A DNA stretch of 64,000 nt from contig JAQYWC010000067.1 in NCBI GenBank assembly GCA_030145245.1, forward strand, positions 1 through 64,000, given 5' to 3'. The position numbers and the translations under genes were made by a program. The first letter of the stretch is position 1. Each line of letters starts with the position of its first letter. Shown in pieces: positions 48,090 through 58,633 of this stretch. The notes beneath the pieces were generated by a model. That model did not search any database, was not told the DNA's origin, and was given only the letters and a program-made list of their open reading frames with translations. This DNA comes from Desulfobacterium sp. GTDB taxonomy: Bacteria > Desulfobacterota > Desulfobacteria > Desulfobacterales > Desulfobacteraceae.

Positions 48090-49103
48090 TCAGGAGTGAC
48101 CGTTCTCGATGAGAACAGCCCCTATCCTGATTTTGTCGCCGGGGGCGATGATGTACCTGTTGCCCGTCTCCCCCAGCACCACCACGTTGATGGTTTCACC
48201 GGTATCAGCAAGGGTGATCCTCGGGGTGTCAAACCGGTTGGTAAGGGCGGATTTGGGAACGGAGAAGCCCCCGGTATCAAGACAGAGGGATAGAACGCAC
48301 TGAATCCCGCCCCGCTCCATGGCCGGGTAATCCTCGATTTTAAGCTCCATGGCAAGCTTCCGGGTGGTTTCGTTGAACACAGGGTTTATCCAGTTGAGGC
48401 TGGCACGGCACGGAACGCCCCCCACCATCACCTCAAACCCTTTGGAAAGGTTTTGCAAGGCGGCAAGCTCCGGGGAGGAGACCGCCAGGGGAACCACCAT
48501 GGGGCTGAAATCAGCCACCTTGCCCAGGGGCGTGCCAACTGCGACGGTATCCCCCGGCTCAACGCCCTTGCCGGTCACCACCCAGCCCTGGGGAGCGCTT
48601 ATGAAATGACGCTTCCGGGTCTCCAGCTGTTCAGCCAGGGTGTTGGCAAGGGCCTGCTTCTCCACGGCCAAAAGCTCCAGGTCCAGCCGGGCCTGGGTCA
48701 GGCTTTCCAGGGCGGCATCCCGTTTGACCCCGGTCTCCCTGTCCTCCTTGTGGAGCCTGTCGATGCGGTTGAACTCCTTTTCCAGGTACCCGACGTTGGA
48801 AAGGGCCTTGGCGCGATTCCCATCAAGCTTGTCCAGGGAGAGCCGGGTGGCCTTGATCCGGTAATCGATGAAGGTGGTGTCGATCTCGATAAAGGGACGC
48901 TTGCCCAGGATGTCGCCGATCTCGTAGTTCACCTTGACAACCCTTCCCGCAACCTCCGGGGTGAGGTTTACCACGGTGTTGCTCCGGGTGTAGCCAGTGA
49001 GGGTCACAAGCCTGCTGGCCGTCTCCACCACACAGGGCTCTCCTGCCTTCAGGGATGACGGCAGTACAAGACAGAAAGCCATCAGACTCAATATTCTCTT
49101 CAT
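48090..49103 (-). CDS. Efflux RND periplasmic adaptor (HlyD family)
   Basis: VVNLTPEVAGRVVKVNYEIGDILGKRPFIEID, ISAPQGWVVTGKGVEPGDTVAVGTPLGKVADFSPMVVPLAV. Confidence 0.88.
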   Translation of the reverse strand: MKRILSLMAFCLVLPSSLKAGEPCVVETASRLVTLTGYTRSNTVVNLTPEVAGRVVKVNYEIGDILGKRPFIEIDTTFIDYRIKATRLSLDKLDGNRAKALSNVGYLEKEFNRIDRLHKEDRETGVKRDAALESLTQARLDLELLAVEKQALANTLAEQLETRKRHFISAPQGWVVTGKGVEPGDTVAVGTPLGKVADFSPMVVPLAVSSPELAALQNLSKGFEVMVGGVPCRASLNWINPVFNETTRKLAMELKIEDYPAMERGGIQCVLSLCLDTGGFSVPKSALTNRFDTPRITLADTGETINVVVLGETGNRYIIAPGDKIRIGAVLIENGHS

Positions 49104-49170
49104 GTTCCATTTCCTTTTCTATTTTTTCCATCCCCCATGGGGGGTTGATTTTACCTGGGCATGAATGAAT

Positions 49171-49187
49171 AGCCATAACCGTGCCAA
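49171..49187 (-). promoter_or_regulatory. Sigma-54 (-24/-12) promoter for the RND efflux operon
   Basis: Minus strand TTGGCACGGTTATGGCT, GG-N10-GC spacing. Confidence 0.7.
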
Positions 49188-49238
49188 GGGGTAAAAGCCC
49201 CGTAGGAACAGCCTATTGCAATATCAGCGCCTTAAGAC

Positions 49239-49295
49239 TTGCCTTATCCGGCAAATCGTGTTGTCATATACGGCAAATATTGTCAGATGCGACAA
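49239..49295. promoter_or_regulatory. Three tandem palindromes TTGYC-N6-GRCAA, candidate activator binding sites (UAS)
   Basis: TTGCCttatccGGCAA (49239-49254), TTGTCatatacGGCAA (49261-49276), TTGTCagatgcGACAA (49280-49295). Confidence 0.75.
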
Positions 49296-49322
49296 ATTGA
49301 ATTTCGACTTTTGAAAAGGATC

Positions 49323-50855
49323 ATGATCATGGTTGATGAAAACCAGTTTTTCAGGGAGGTGACCCGGCGGATCTGCGGCAACCTTGACATTGAGAAGGCC
49401 CTGTTGGACTGCCTCTCCTACCTCAAGGAGTTTATCCCCGTGGAGACCATGCTGCTGAACACCTATGAACGGGATATCGGTGCCATCCGGAACATCGCCC
49501 AGGTTTCCGAGTCGCCCATGGAGAGATGGTATGACACCATTCCCCTGCCCCCGGATGTGAGGGCAAAAATCTTAAAGAAAACCCCCTCCTTCAAGGTCAA
49601 GATCGTGGATGACCCTGAAACGGATCAGATCGCCCGGGTGGTGGCAAAACATACCAATATTGACAAGTGGTGCTCCCTGGTGATGCATCTGGAGGTGGCC
49701 GAGTTTCACCTGGGGGTGCTGGTGATCACCTGCAAGGGCAGGGGGAAGTATTCCCAGGAGCACGCCCGGCTGCTGCTCGAGGTGCACGATCCCTTTGCCA
49801 TTGCCATGTCCAACGCCCTCAAGCACAAAGAACTCAAGCAGCTCAAGGATATGCTTGCCGACGACAACCGCTACCTGAACCGTGAGCTGATGCAGCTCTC
49901 CGGGGATCGCATCATCGGCCGGGAGGCGGGCCTGAAATGGGTGATGGAGCAGGTGGCCCAGGTGGCGCCCGGGGCGAGTCCAGTGCTGCTGCTCGGGGAG
50001 ACCGGCGTGGGAAAGGAGGTGATCGCCAACGCCATCCACGACGCCTCCCCCAGAAAGAATGGCCCCTTCATCAAGGTGAACTGCGGCGCCATTCCCGACT
50101 CCCTTCTGGACAGCGAGCTGTTCGGCCATGAAAAGGGGGCATTCACCGGCGCTTTTGAAAAAAAGAGGGGACTTTTTGAACGGGCGGACAACGGCACCCT
50201 CTTTCTTGACGAGATCGGAGAGCTTCCCCTCCAGGCCCAGGTGAGACTCCTGCGGGTGATCCAGCACCAGGAGATCAACCGGGTGGGCGGGGTCAGGTCG
50301 GTACGGGTGAATATCCGTGTAATTGCTGCAACCCACCGGGATCTCGAGGGGATGATCGCGGACAACCGGTTCAGGACGGACCTGTGGTTCCGCCTCAACG
50401 TGTTCCCCATCCTGATTCCGCCCCTGCGGGACAGGCCATCGGACATCCCGGATCTTGTCCACCATTTCATCCGCCGCAAGGCCAGGGCCCTTAGGATTCC
50501 CCTGACACCGTCCATGGCCATGGGCGAAATGGAACGACTCATGAACTACCCGTGGCGGGGAAACGTCAGGGAACTTGAGAACCTTGTGGAGCGGGCCCTG
50601 ATCCGGCACAAGGGGGGCATGCTTTTTTTCGAGGATATGCCTTCCGGCGCAACGCCCTCCCCATTAACGGAACAGCCCCGGGAGGACCTGGACCTTAACC
50701 TGGCCATGGCGGCCCACATGAGGAAAGCCCTCACCCTGGCAGGCGGAAAGATCCATGGTCCGGGCGGGGCAGCGGAACTTCTCAGGATCAACCCCAGCAC
50801 CCTGAGAAACCGGATGAAACGCTTAGGAATTCCCCATGGAATAAAACGCGGATGA
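49323..50855 (+). CDS. Sigma-54-dependent transcriptional activator with N-terminal GAF domain
   Basis: GAF-like N-terminus; GETGVGKEVIANAIH, ELFGHEKGAFTGA, Fis-type C-terminus GGAAELLRINPSTLRNRMKRLGI. Start at MIMVDENQFF. Confidence 0.93.
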   Translation: MIMVDENQFFREVTRRICGNLDIEKALLDCLSYLKEFIPVETMLLNTYERDIGAIRNIAQVSESPMERWYDTIPLPPDVRAKILKKTPSFKVKIVDDPETDQIARVVAKHTNIDKWCSLVMHLEVAEFHLGVLVITCKGRGKYSQEHARLLLEVHDPFAIAMSNALKHKELKQLKDMLADDNRYLNRELMQLSGDRIIGREAGLKWVMEQVAQVAPGASPVLLLGETGVGKEVIANAIHDASPRKNGPFIKVNCGAIPDSLLDSELFGHEKGAFTGAFEKKRGLFERADNGTLFLDEIGELPLQAQVRLLRVIQHQEINRVGGVRSVRVNIRVIAATHRDLEGMIADNRFRTDLWFRLNVFPILIPPLRDRPSDIPDLVHHFIRRKARALRIPLTPSMAMGEMERLMNYPWRGNVRELENLVERALIRHKGGMLFFEDMPSGATPSPLTEQPREDLDLNLAMAAHMRKALTLAGGKIHGPGGAAELLRINPSTLRNRMKRLGIPHGIKRG

Positions 50856-50883
50856 CCGGACAAGGGGTGTCAGCCCCATGGGA

Positions 50884-53835
50884 TCAGATGGGCAGTCGGA
50901 CAATGAATGTGGCGCCCTTGCCGGGTGTGGACTCCACCGCCATGGTGCCGCCATGGTCTTCGGTGACGATAAAGTAGGAAACAGAAAGGCCAAGGCCGGT
51001 TCCCATGCCAACCTCCTTGGTTGTAAAAAAGGGCTCAAACACCCGTTTTCGGATCTCCCCGGGAATCCCGGGCCCGTTGTCTTGAACCTCGATCCGGGCC
51101 ATACTGTTTTCCCGGATCACCCTCAGGGTAAAACAGGGAGTCTCTTTCCGGTCCTCCGCCTCCCCCATGGCCTCGGCCCCGTTTTTCAGAAGGTTCAGCA
51201 GCACCTGCTGGATCTTTACGGCGTGGCAGGCCACCTTGGGCAGATCCGGATCATACTCCCTGACAATCTCAATATGCCTGAAATCGTATTTTTTTGTCAG
51301 GTCATAGTCACTTTCGGCCAGGGACACGGTCTTGTCCATCAACGCCTTCAGGTCAACAGGGACTTTTTTTGAATCGCTCCTGCGGCTGAAAGAGAGCATG
51401 TTGTGAACAATATCAGCGGCCCGCAACCCGGCGTTTCGTATGGATTCCAGCATGGTCACGATCCCCCGCTTGTCCATGAACGCCTGTATCGCTTCCATGG
51501 TGGTTCCGCTCTCCTCAGCTGCGCGTTTGTTTACCGGCAGATCCGTTGAGATACGCTTTAAAATCACCTGGGCGCTCTGGAGCATCCCGGCAAGGGGATT
51601 GTTGATCTCATGGGCCATGCCTGCGGCAACCCCGCCCACAGAGAGCATCTTTTCCGCCTGGATCATCATCTCCTCCAGGCGCACCCGCTCTGTTATGTTC
51701 CGGGCAATCCCCACCACCCCGGACATCTTTCCGTCCGGATCCAGTACGGGTTCCCCCTTTACATCCCAGACACTGCCGTCCCGGGCAGATATTTTGGCAT
51801 GCTCGGGTTTCCCTGTTGTTAACGCCTTGAATACCGGGAAATCTTCGCACACCTTTTCCATATTCCCCCACACATCGCAGCATTTTGCCCCGATCACCTG
51901 CTCATGTTTTTTCTCTAAATAATCCAGTGCGGTCTTGTTTGCCCAGAGGATCTCACGGGCCTTGTTGACAAACCACATGTTTGCGGAGATGCAGTCCAGT
52001 ATGGCTTTTTTCTGGGCTTCACTCCCGCGCAGCATCTCTTCCGTCTTTTGACGTTCAAGGATCTGCCTTTCAAGGTGCCGGTTGGATTTGACGATCTCCC
52101 GGGTACGCTCGGCCACCAGCTCTTCCAGGTGTTCCCTGTACAGCTTCAGTTCATGCTCGGTCCGCTTGTCTTTTGTGATATCTATAATAACACCGTCCAG
52201 ATGGGTGCACACCCCGCTCTCATCCAAAACGCCACGGCCCCTTTCAGCCACCCAGCGTTCCTCTCCGTCTGAATCGATGATTCGGTATTCCATCATAAAC
52301 GGCCTGTTCTGCTCAAGGCTCTCTTTTATGACTCTTTCCACCATTTCACTGTCATCCGGATGAATGATGCTTGCATAAGTCCTGACCCTGTTATGGAGAA
52401 AATCCAAAACCGGGTATCCGGTGATCTCCTCAACGACCTGGTTGATAAACAACATTGTCCAGTCGGCATCGCAATAACAGCGGTACACAATGCCGGGGAT
52501 GTTCCCGGCCAGGCTTTTAAACCGTTCCTCCCCCTCCCTGAGTTCAAAAATCTTGTCGCCAATGGCATCGCGCATATGGATAAAGCTTCTTGCCAGACCC
52601 CCCAGCTCATCTCTTCGCTTCCCATCCAGTCGGATACTGAAATCGCCGGAGGCAAGCTGTTCTGTTGCGTTGACAAACTTCTGCAAAGGAACGCCCACCT
52701 GGTTGCGGAGAGTAAAGTAAAGTATGCCGGCCACGGCAATCAGGACGATCAATCCTGAAATCAGAACCATCCTGGCTGAGCCGTACGCCCGGCCGGTAAC
52801 AAGGGATTCTGGAAAGATAGTCACAAAATACCAGCCACTTCCCTTGAGCCTTGTGGCAGCCAGGTACTCATCATACGCTTTGTTAAAGATCAACGCCCGT
52901 TTGCCATGCTCTTTTCTTACCATCTCCCAGATAGTAAAAAGGTGCTTGTCTCCGGCCTTGGGAATATGAAACCGGCCTTTTTTTGCCTGGATCTCCTCCA
53001 TCAGTCCGGGATGGGCGATCAGGCGCCCGTCCGGCCTGAAAATCATATTGTATGACCCGAAAAGCGTATCTTTCAAGGTCCTGTCAACAAGCTCGTTAAG
53101 GGTGATGTCATGACCGATGGTCGCGATATGCCGTTCATTCAGATCAACCGGGGTCTCGCAGGAAACCATCCATTTTTCGGCCACTTTGTCATAAAAAAGC
53201 CCGGTCCAGACCGTTTTTCGCAAGGGATTGTGTTTTTTATCGGCGACCCAGGCAAACTCCTCGTCCGGGGCATAAAAATCGGCTGGTGCATTTTGGCACC
53301 AGCCCGGTACCTCCGGCCAGTACACCACCATGATATTGTCCGGGGTGCTGATATAGGTATCCTGGAACCGGTTTCGCAGGGCCGGTCCAAAACGGGTGCA
53401 CACGTTGTAATAAACAAGGACACGACGGCGGATGTCCGCATTGATTTCAAGGTCTTTCCCGATAAAAACGCAGGCCTGCCTTTTCCCGTCAAAAAGCCCG
53501 GGCCTGTTCCGGATCACCCCGTCATCGCCCCTGACAAACAACTTTTCAAACGCTTCGTGGGGATCGCGATCCCCAAACGCCTCAAGCCCCCTTATGATCT
53601 CCCTGCCCAGGAACCCATGGTTCTCTTTTGCTAGCAGGAAAATGCCCTCTTCGATCTGGCCCCGGTGAATCGCATGCTTTTCAAGATTCACCAGGGCCTG
53701 TTCCTTGAGAAACGCAACCATGCTGAAATAGCTGATCCCGGTAATGGCAATGACGATCAGCCCGGTAAAGAGCCCTGCCCATAGAAGGGTCTGCATGTAA
53801 ATGGAACCGACGGAGGATGGCAGTTTGAATTGCAT
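50884..53835 (-). CDS. Sensor histidine kinase (Cache-HAMP-PAS-PAS-HisKA-HATPase), copy A
   Basis: [24 protein letters not shown]-box, [11 protein letters not shown]-box, [22 protein letters not shown]. Confidence 0.95.
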   Translation of the reverse strand: MQFKLPSSVGSIYMQTLLWAGLFTGLIVIAITGISYFSMVAFLKEQALVNLEKHAIHRGQIEEGIFLLAKENHGFLGREIIRGLEAFGDRDPHEAFEKLFVRGDDGVIRNRPGLFDGKRQACVFIGKDLEINADIRRRVLVYYNVCTRFGPALRNRFQDTYISTPDNIMVVYWPEVPGWCQNAPADFYAPDEEFAWVADKKHNPLRKTVWTGLFYDKVAEKWMVSCETPVDLNERHIATIGHDITLNELVDRTLKDTLFGSYNMIFRPDGRLIAHPGLMEEIQAKKGRFHIPKAGDKHLFTIWEMVRKEHGKRALIFNKAYDEYLAATRLKGSGWYFVTIFPESLVTGRAYGSARMVLISGLIVLIAVAGILYFTLRNQVGVPLQKFVNATEQLASGDFSIRLDGKRRDELGGLARSFIHMRDAIGDKIFELREGEERFKSLAGNIPGIVYRCYCDADWTMLFINQVVEEITGYPVLDFLHNRVRTYASIIHPDDSEMVERVIKESLEQNRPFMMEYRIIDSDGEERWVAERGRGVLDESGVCTHLDGVIIDITKDKRTEHELKLYREHLEELVAERTREIVKSNRHLERQILERQKTEEMLRGSEAQKKAILDCISANMWFVNKAREILWANKTALDYLEKKHEQVIGAKCCDVWGNMEKVCEDFPVFKALTTGKPEHAKISARDGSVWDVKGEPVLDPDGKMSGVVGIARNITERVRLEEMMIQAEKMLSVGGVAAGMAHEINNPLAGMLQSAQVILKRISTDLPVNKRAAEESGTTMEAIQAFMDKRGIVTMLESIRNAGLRAADIVHNMLSFSRRSDSKKVPVDLKALMDKTVSLAESDYDLTKKYDFRHIEIVREYDPDLPKVACHAVKIQQVLLNLLKNGAEAMGEAEDRKETPCFTLRVIRENSMARIEVQDNGPGIPGEIRKRVFEPFFTTKEVGMGTGLGLSVSYFIVTEDHGGTMAVESTPGKGATFIVRLPI

Positions 53836-53880
53836 TTCAAACCGTAGAATGGAAGCTTATTTTTTGTCAAGAAAAACCTA

Positions 53881-53911
53881 CCGCACCCTGCCCCGGAAGG
53901 GCCGGGTGCGG
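53881..53911 (-). terminator. Hairpin between the two kinase genes
   Basis: Minus strand CCGCACCC...GGGTGCGG stem followed by TAGGTTTTTC. Confidence 0.6.
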
Positions 53912-53922
53912 GTAACCTGTGA

Positions 53923-56868
53923 TTATATGGGCAGGCGGACGATAAACCTGGCGCCATTGCCGGGGGAGGACTCCACCGTCATTGTGCCGCCATGATCTTC
54001 GGTGACGATAAAGTAAGAGACAGAAAGGCCCAGGCCAGTTCCCATGCCAACCTCCCTGGTTGTATAAAACGGCTCAAACACCCGTTTTCGGATCTCCCCG
54101 GCAATCCCGGGCCCGTTATCTTCAACCTCGATCCGGGCCATTTTGTTTTCGCGGATCAATCTCAAAGTAAAACAGGGCGCCTCTTTCCGGTCCTCCTCCC
54201 CGCACATGGACTCGGCCCCGTTTTTCAGAAGATTCAGCAGCACCTGCTGGATCTTGGTGACCTGGCAGGCCACCTTGGGCAGATCCCGATCATACTCCCT
54301 GACAATCTTGATATGCCTGAAATCGTATCTCTTTGTCAGGTCATAGTCACTTTCGGCCAGGGCCAAGGTCTTGTCCATCACCACCGTCAGATCAGCAGGG
54401 ACTTTTTCAGAATCGCTCCTGCGGCTGAAAGAGAGCATGTTGTGAACAATATCAGCGGCCCGCAGCCCAGCGTTTCGTATGGATTCAAGCATGGTCACGA
54501 TCCCCCTCTTTTCCATGAACCCCTGTATCGCTTCCATGGAGGTGCCGCATTCCTCGGCTGCACGCCTGTTCACCGGCATATCATTTGAGACCCGGTTTAA
54601 AATCACCTGGGCGCTCTGGAGCATTCCGGCCAGGGGATTGTTGATCTCATGGGCCATGCCGGCGGCAACGCCGCCCACAGAGAGCATCTTTTCCGCCTGG
54701 ATCATCATCTCCTCCAGGCGCACCCGCTCTGTTATGTTCTGGGCGATCCCCACCGCACCGAGCATCTTTCCGTCCTGATCCAATACGGGTTCCCCTTTTA
54801 CATCCCAGACATTGCCATCCCGGGCAACTATTTTGGCGTGCTCGGGTTCCCCGGTTTTTAACGCCTTGAATACCGGATAATCTTCGCTCACCTTCTCCAT
54901 ATCCGCCCACACATCACCGCATTTGACCCCGATCACCTGATCATGGGTATTGCCGATATAATCCAGGGCTGTCTTGTTTGCCCAGAGGACCTCAAGGGCG
55001 CCGTTGACAAACCACATGTTTGCGGAGATACCGTCCAGTATGGCTTTTTTCTGGGCTTCGCTACCGCGAAGCATCTCTTCCGTCTTTTTGCGTTCAAGGA
55101 CCTGCTTTTCAAGCTGCCTGTTGGATTTGACGATCTCACCGGTACGCTCGGCCACCAGGTCTTCCAGCTGTTCCCTGTAACGCTTCAGTTCATGTTCGAT
55201 CCGCTTGCTTTTTGTGATCTCGATGAGCACACCGTCCAGATGGGTACACTCCCCGTTCTCACTAAAAACCCCCCGTCCCCTTTCAGCAACCCAGCGTTCT
55301 TCCCCGTCTGAATCGATTATCCTGAATTCGATCATGAACGGCCTTTTCTGTTCAAGGCTGTTTCTTACGGCATATTCCACCATTCCCCGGTCAGCCGGAT
55401 AGATGATGCTTGCGTAAGTCCTGACCCTGTTCCCTATAAAATCGGACGCAGGATATCCGGAGATCTCCTCAATGACATCGCTGATAAACACCATTGTCCA
55501 CTCGGCATCGCAATTACAACGGTAAACAATACCGGGAATGTTCCCGACCAGGCTTTTAAACCGCTCCTCGCTCTCCCTGAGTTTGAAAATCTTGTCGCCA
55601 ATGGCGTCGCGCATATGGCTGAAGCTCCTTGCCAGAACGCCCAGTTCATCTGTTCTCTTCCCATCCAGGCGAATGCTGAAATCGCCGGCGGCAATCTGCT
55701 CTGCTGCGCTGACAAACGTCTGTAAGGGAACGCCCACCTGTTTACGGATGGTAACGTAAAGGATGCCTGCCTCAGCGATCAGGAGGATCAATCCTGCGAT
55801 CAGAACCACCCTGGCTGAGCCGTACGCCTGCCCGGTAACAAGGGAATCGGGAAAAACCGTCACAAAATACCAGCCGCTCCCCTTAAGTGTTGTGGCAGAG
55901 ATATATTCATTGTACGCTTTGTTAAAGATCAGCGTCCTTTGCCCATGGTCATTTCCTACCATCTCCCAGACAGCCAAAAGATGATTGTCTCCGAAATCGG
56001 GAATATGGAACTGCCCTTTTTTCGCCTTGATCACCTCCATCAGTTCAGGATGGGCAATGAGGCGCCCGTCCGGCCTGAAAATCATGTTGTATGACCCGGA
56101 AAGCGTATCTTTCAAGGTCCTGTCAACAAGCGCGTTAAGGGGGATGTCATGGCCCAGGGTGGCAATATGCCTTCCCTTCAGGTCAACCGGGGTTTCACAG
56201 GAGACAACCCATCTCCCTGCCACTTTGTCAGGCAAGAGACCGGTCCAGACGGTTTTCCGCAAGGGGTTGTGTTTTTTATCGGCGACCCGGGCAAACTCCC
56301 CGTCAGGGGCATAAAATTCCCCGGGTGCATTTTGGCACCAATCCGGCTCCTCCGGCCAGTAAACCACCACAATGTTGTCCGGGGTGCTGATATAGGTATT
56401 CTGGAAGCGGTTGTGCCAGGCAGGTCCGAAACGGCTGCACAATTTGTAATAGACAAGGACCCGGCGACGGACATCAGCATTGATTTCAAGGTCTTTCCCG
56501 ATAAAAACGCAGGCTTCCCTCCGACCGTCAACAAGTCCTGGCCGGTTCCTGATGGCCCCGTCATCGCCCCTTACAAACAGTTTCTCAAACGCTTCGTAAG
56601 GGTCGCTGTCCCCAAGTTCCTCAAGCCCCCTTATGATCTCCCTGCTGAGAATCCCATGGTTCTCTTTTGCAAGTAAAAAAATACTCTCTTCGATCTGCCC
56701 CCGGTGGATCGCATGCTTTTCAAGATTATCCAGGGCCTGTTCCTTGAGAAAAGACACCATGCTGACATAGCTGATCCCGGTGATGGCAATGACGATCAGA
56801 CCGGTAAAGAGACCGGCCCGGATAAGGGTCTGCATGTAAATGGAACGGGCTGAGGATAGTCGTTTCAT
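53923..56868 (-). CDS. Sensor histidine kinase (Cache-HAMP-PAS-PAS-HisKA-HATPase), copy B
   Basis: Near-colinear paralog of 50884..53835 over the full length. Confidence 0.95.
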   Translation of the reverse strand: MKRLSSARSIYMQTLIRAGLFTGLIVIAITGISYVSMVSFLKEQALDNLEKHAIHRGQIEESIFLLAKENHGILSREIIRGLEELGDSDPYEAFEKLFVRGDDGAIRNRPGLVDGRREACVFIGKDLEINADVRRRVLVYYKLCSRFGPAWHNRFQNTYISTPDNIVVVYWPEEPDWCQNAPGEFYAPDGEFARVADKKHNPLRKTVWTGLLPDKVAGRWVVSCETPVDLKGRHIATLGHDIPLNALVDRTLKDTLSGSYNMIFRPDGRLIAHPELMEVIKAKKGQFHIPDFGDNHLLAVWEMVGNDHGQRTLIFNKAYNEYISATTLKGSGWYFVTVFPDSLVTGQAYGSARVVLIAGLILLIAEAGILYVTIRKQVGVPLQTFVSAAEQIAAGDFSIRLDGKRTDELGVLARSFSHMRDAIGDKIFKLRESEERFKSLVGNIPGIVYRCNCDAEWTMVFISDVIEEISGYPASDFIGNRVRTYASIIYPADRGMVEYAVRNSLEQKRPFMIEFRIIDSDGEERWVAERGRGVFSENGECTHLDGVLIEITKSKRIEHELKRYREQLEDLVAERTGEIVKSNRQLEKQVLERKKTEEMLRGSEAQKKAILDGISANMWFVNGALEVLWANKTALDYIGNTHDQVIGVKCGDVWADMEKVSEDYPVFKALKTGEPEHAKIVARDGNVWDVKGEPVLDQDGKMLGAVGIAQNITERVRLEEMMIQAEKMLSVGGVAAGMAHEINNPLAGMLQSAQVILNRVSNDMPVNRRAAEECGTSMEAIQGFMEKRGIVTMLESIRNAGLRAADIVHNMLSFSRRSDSEKVPADLTVVMDKTLALAESDYDLTKRYDFRHIKIVREYDRDLPKVACQVTKIQQVLLNLLKNGAESMCGEEDRKEAPCFTLRLIRENKMARIEVEDNGPGIAGEIRKRVFEPFYTTREVGMGTGLGLSVSYFIVTEDHGGTMTVESSPGNGARFIVRLPI

Positions 56869-56876
56869 CGATATGG

Positions 56877-57779
56877 TTACTCGGTTTTCTTACTGAAATA
56901 GAGATTGACAAATGCCAGAATCGAGGTGCCGAATATCATCAGAAATGAGATGGCGTTTATCACCGGCGTACTGCCGTCCCTCACCTGGAGGTAAAGATTG
57001 ATGGGCAGTGTGGGCTGGGACCCCACCAGGAAAAGGGTGGTGTTAAAATTCTCAAAGGACATGAGAAACGCCACGGCCCCGGCCCCGAGGATGGCCGGGC
57101 GCAGGAACTTCAGGGTGATGTGCCAGATCACCTCAAGCCTGTTGGCCCCAAGATTCAGGGCGGCCTCTTCCAGGGTCCGGTCGAATTTCTTCAACCGCGC
57201 CGACACCACCAGGGTGACAAAGGTGGTGATAAAGGAGAACTGCCCCAGCACCACCAGCCAGAAACCGGGCCGGAACAGGCCCACGTCCAGGTTGAAGGAC
57301 TCCTCGAAGAAAGTACCCAGGGTGTTGGAAAAGAGCAGAATGGAGATGCCCAGGATCACACCGGGGATCACCAGGGGCAGCAGCATGAAAAAATAGAGGA
57401 GCTGCTTGAACCTGAACTCCTCCTGCTCGAACAGAAAGGCCCCCAGGGTGCCCACGGATGTGGCGAAAAGGGAGACGAAAAAGGCTGTCTGGGCGCTGAC
57501 AAGGATGCTGTCAAGGTTCATCTGATCGTGGAAGATGCCCAGCCGGGAAGGGGTATCGGCGAAAAACCAGTCCAGGCAGAAACCGTTCCAGGGCAGGGCC
57601 GGGAACATGGAATCGTTGAATGCCAGGATGGATGTCACGGCAAGGGGGGCAAAGAGAAACACAAAAAACAGCGTCACGTAAAGCTTGAAGCAGATGGAAT
57701 AGGTCTTGGAATTTGGAAGGGATCGTATCATTTTACCACCTTGCTGAGTTTCTGGCCGGTAAGTTTCAGGCCAGCCCAT
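56877..57779 (-). CDS. ABC transporter permease (PotC-like)
   Basis: TM segments and EAA loop LEEAALNLGANRLEVIWHITLKFLRPAILGAGAVAFLMSFENFNTTLFLVG. Confidence 0.9.
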   Translation of the reverse strand: MGWPETYRPETQQGGKMIRSLPNSKTYSICFKLYVTLFFVFLFAPLAVTSILAFNDSMFPALPWNGFCLDWFFADTPSRLGIFHDQMNLDSILVSAQTAFFVSLFATSVGTLGAFLFEQEEFRFKQLLYFFMLLPLVIPGVILGISILLFSNTLGTFFEESFNLDVGLFRPGFWLVVLGQFSFITTFVTLVVSARLKKFDRTLEEAALNLGANRLEVIWHITLKFLRPAILGAGAVAFLMSFENFNTTLFLVGSQPTLPINLYLQVRDGSTPVINAISFLMIFGTSILAFVNLYFSKKTE

Positions 57780-58633
57780 ATGATCAAAGAGGAGAGAATA
57801 AGCAGCAAAAAGCCAAAGGCGCTTCCCTGGTTCCAGTTAAAGCTTGCGATGAACTGGTTGTATATCTGCTCGGTGAACCACAGGGAGTTCTTGCCGCCCA
57901 TGAGGTTGGGGGTAAGGTAGTTGCCAAGGGTCAGCATGAACACCACGATGGAACCGGAGACAATGCCCGGCATGGAGTGGGGAATGATGATCCTCACAAG
58001 GATGGTCCACATGTTTGCACCCAGGTCATAGGCCGCCTCGATAAGGGACTTGTCAAGGCTTTCCAGGACCGATATCAGCGGCACCACCATGAAGAGCATG
58101 GAGGTGTAGACAAGGCCGAGGATCATGGTGGCATCGTTGTAGAGCATCTCCACGGGTTTGTCCAGTATGCCCATCTGGACCAGGAAGTGGTTGATCACCC
58201 CGCTCTCCCGCAACAGGATCATCCATCCGTATACCCTGACAAGCTCGCTCACCCAGAAGGGCAGGAGGAGGAGCAGCATGAGAAAACCGGAAAATTTCGG
58301 TGCCACCACATGGGTGATGTAGAAGGAGACCGGCAGCGCAATGATGAAGGTCAGCACGGTCACCAGTATGGAGTAAAGGGCGGTCCTTGCAAATGTGGCC
58401 CAGTAGATCGGTTCCTCAAAGAAATTAAGATAATTGGCAAAGCTCCATACCATCTCTCCAAAATCATCCTCCGCCCGGAAGGACATGATCAAAAGGTCCA
58501 TATGGGGCAGCAGGATCATCAGGAAAAGCCAGAGCAGGATCGGTGTAAGGAAAAAAAAGAGATACCATCTGCCGTGATTCTTCATGACCGGCCCTCTTTT
58601 CCCGGAAAGCAGATACCCGAATCCCCGTGCCAT
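57728..58633 (-). CDS. ABC transporter permease (PotB-like)
   Basis: FVYGWMILL-like region, SLIEAAYDLGANMWTILVRIIIPHSMPGIVSGSIVVFMLTLGNYLTPNLMGG. Confidence 0.92.
   Translation of the reverse strand: MARGFGYLLSGKRGPVMKNHGRWYLFFFLTPILLWLFLMILLPHMDLLIMSFRAEDDFGEMVWSFANYLNFFEEPIYWATFARTALYSILVTVLTFIIALPVSFYITHVVAPKFSGFLMLLLLLPFWVSELVRVYGWMILLRESGVINHFLVQMGILDKPVEMLYNDATMILGLVYTSMLFMVVPLISVLESLDKSLIEAAYDLGANMWTILVRIIIPHSMPGIVSGSIVVFMLTLGNYLTPNLMGGKNSLWFTEQIYNQFIASFNWNQGSAFGFLLLILSSLIIWAGLKLTGQKLSKVVK

Noticed and set aside
53841-53870. Sigma-70 promoter (TTGACA-N18-TACGGT, minus strand) for sensor kinase copy A
   Set aside because: The predicted start would fall at or after the annotated start codon (53835), so it only works if translation begins further downstream; too weak to list.
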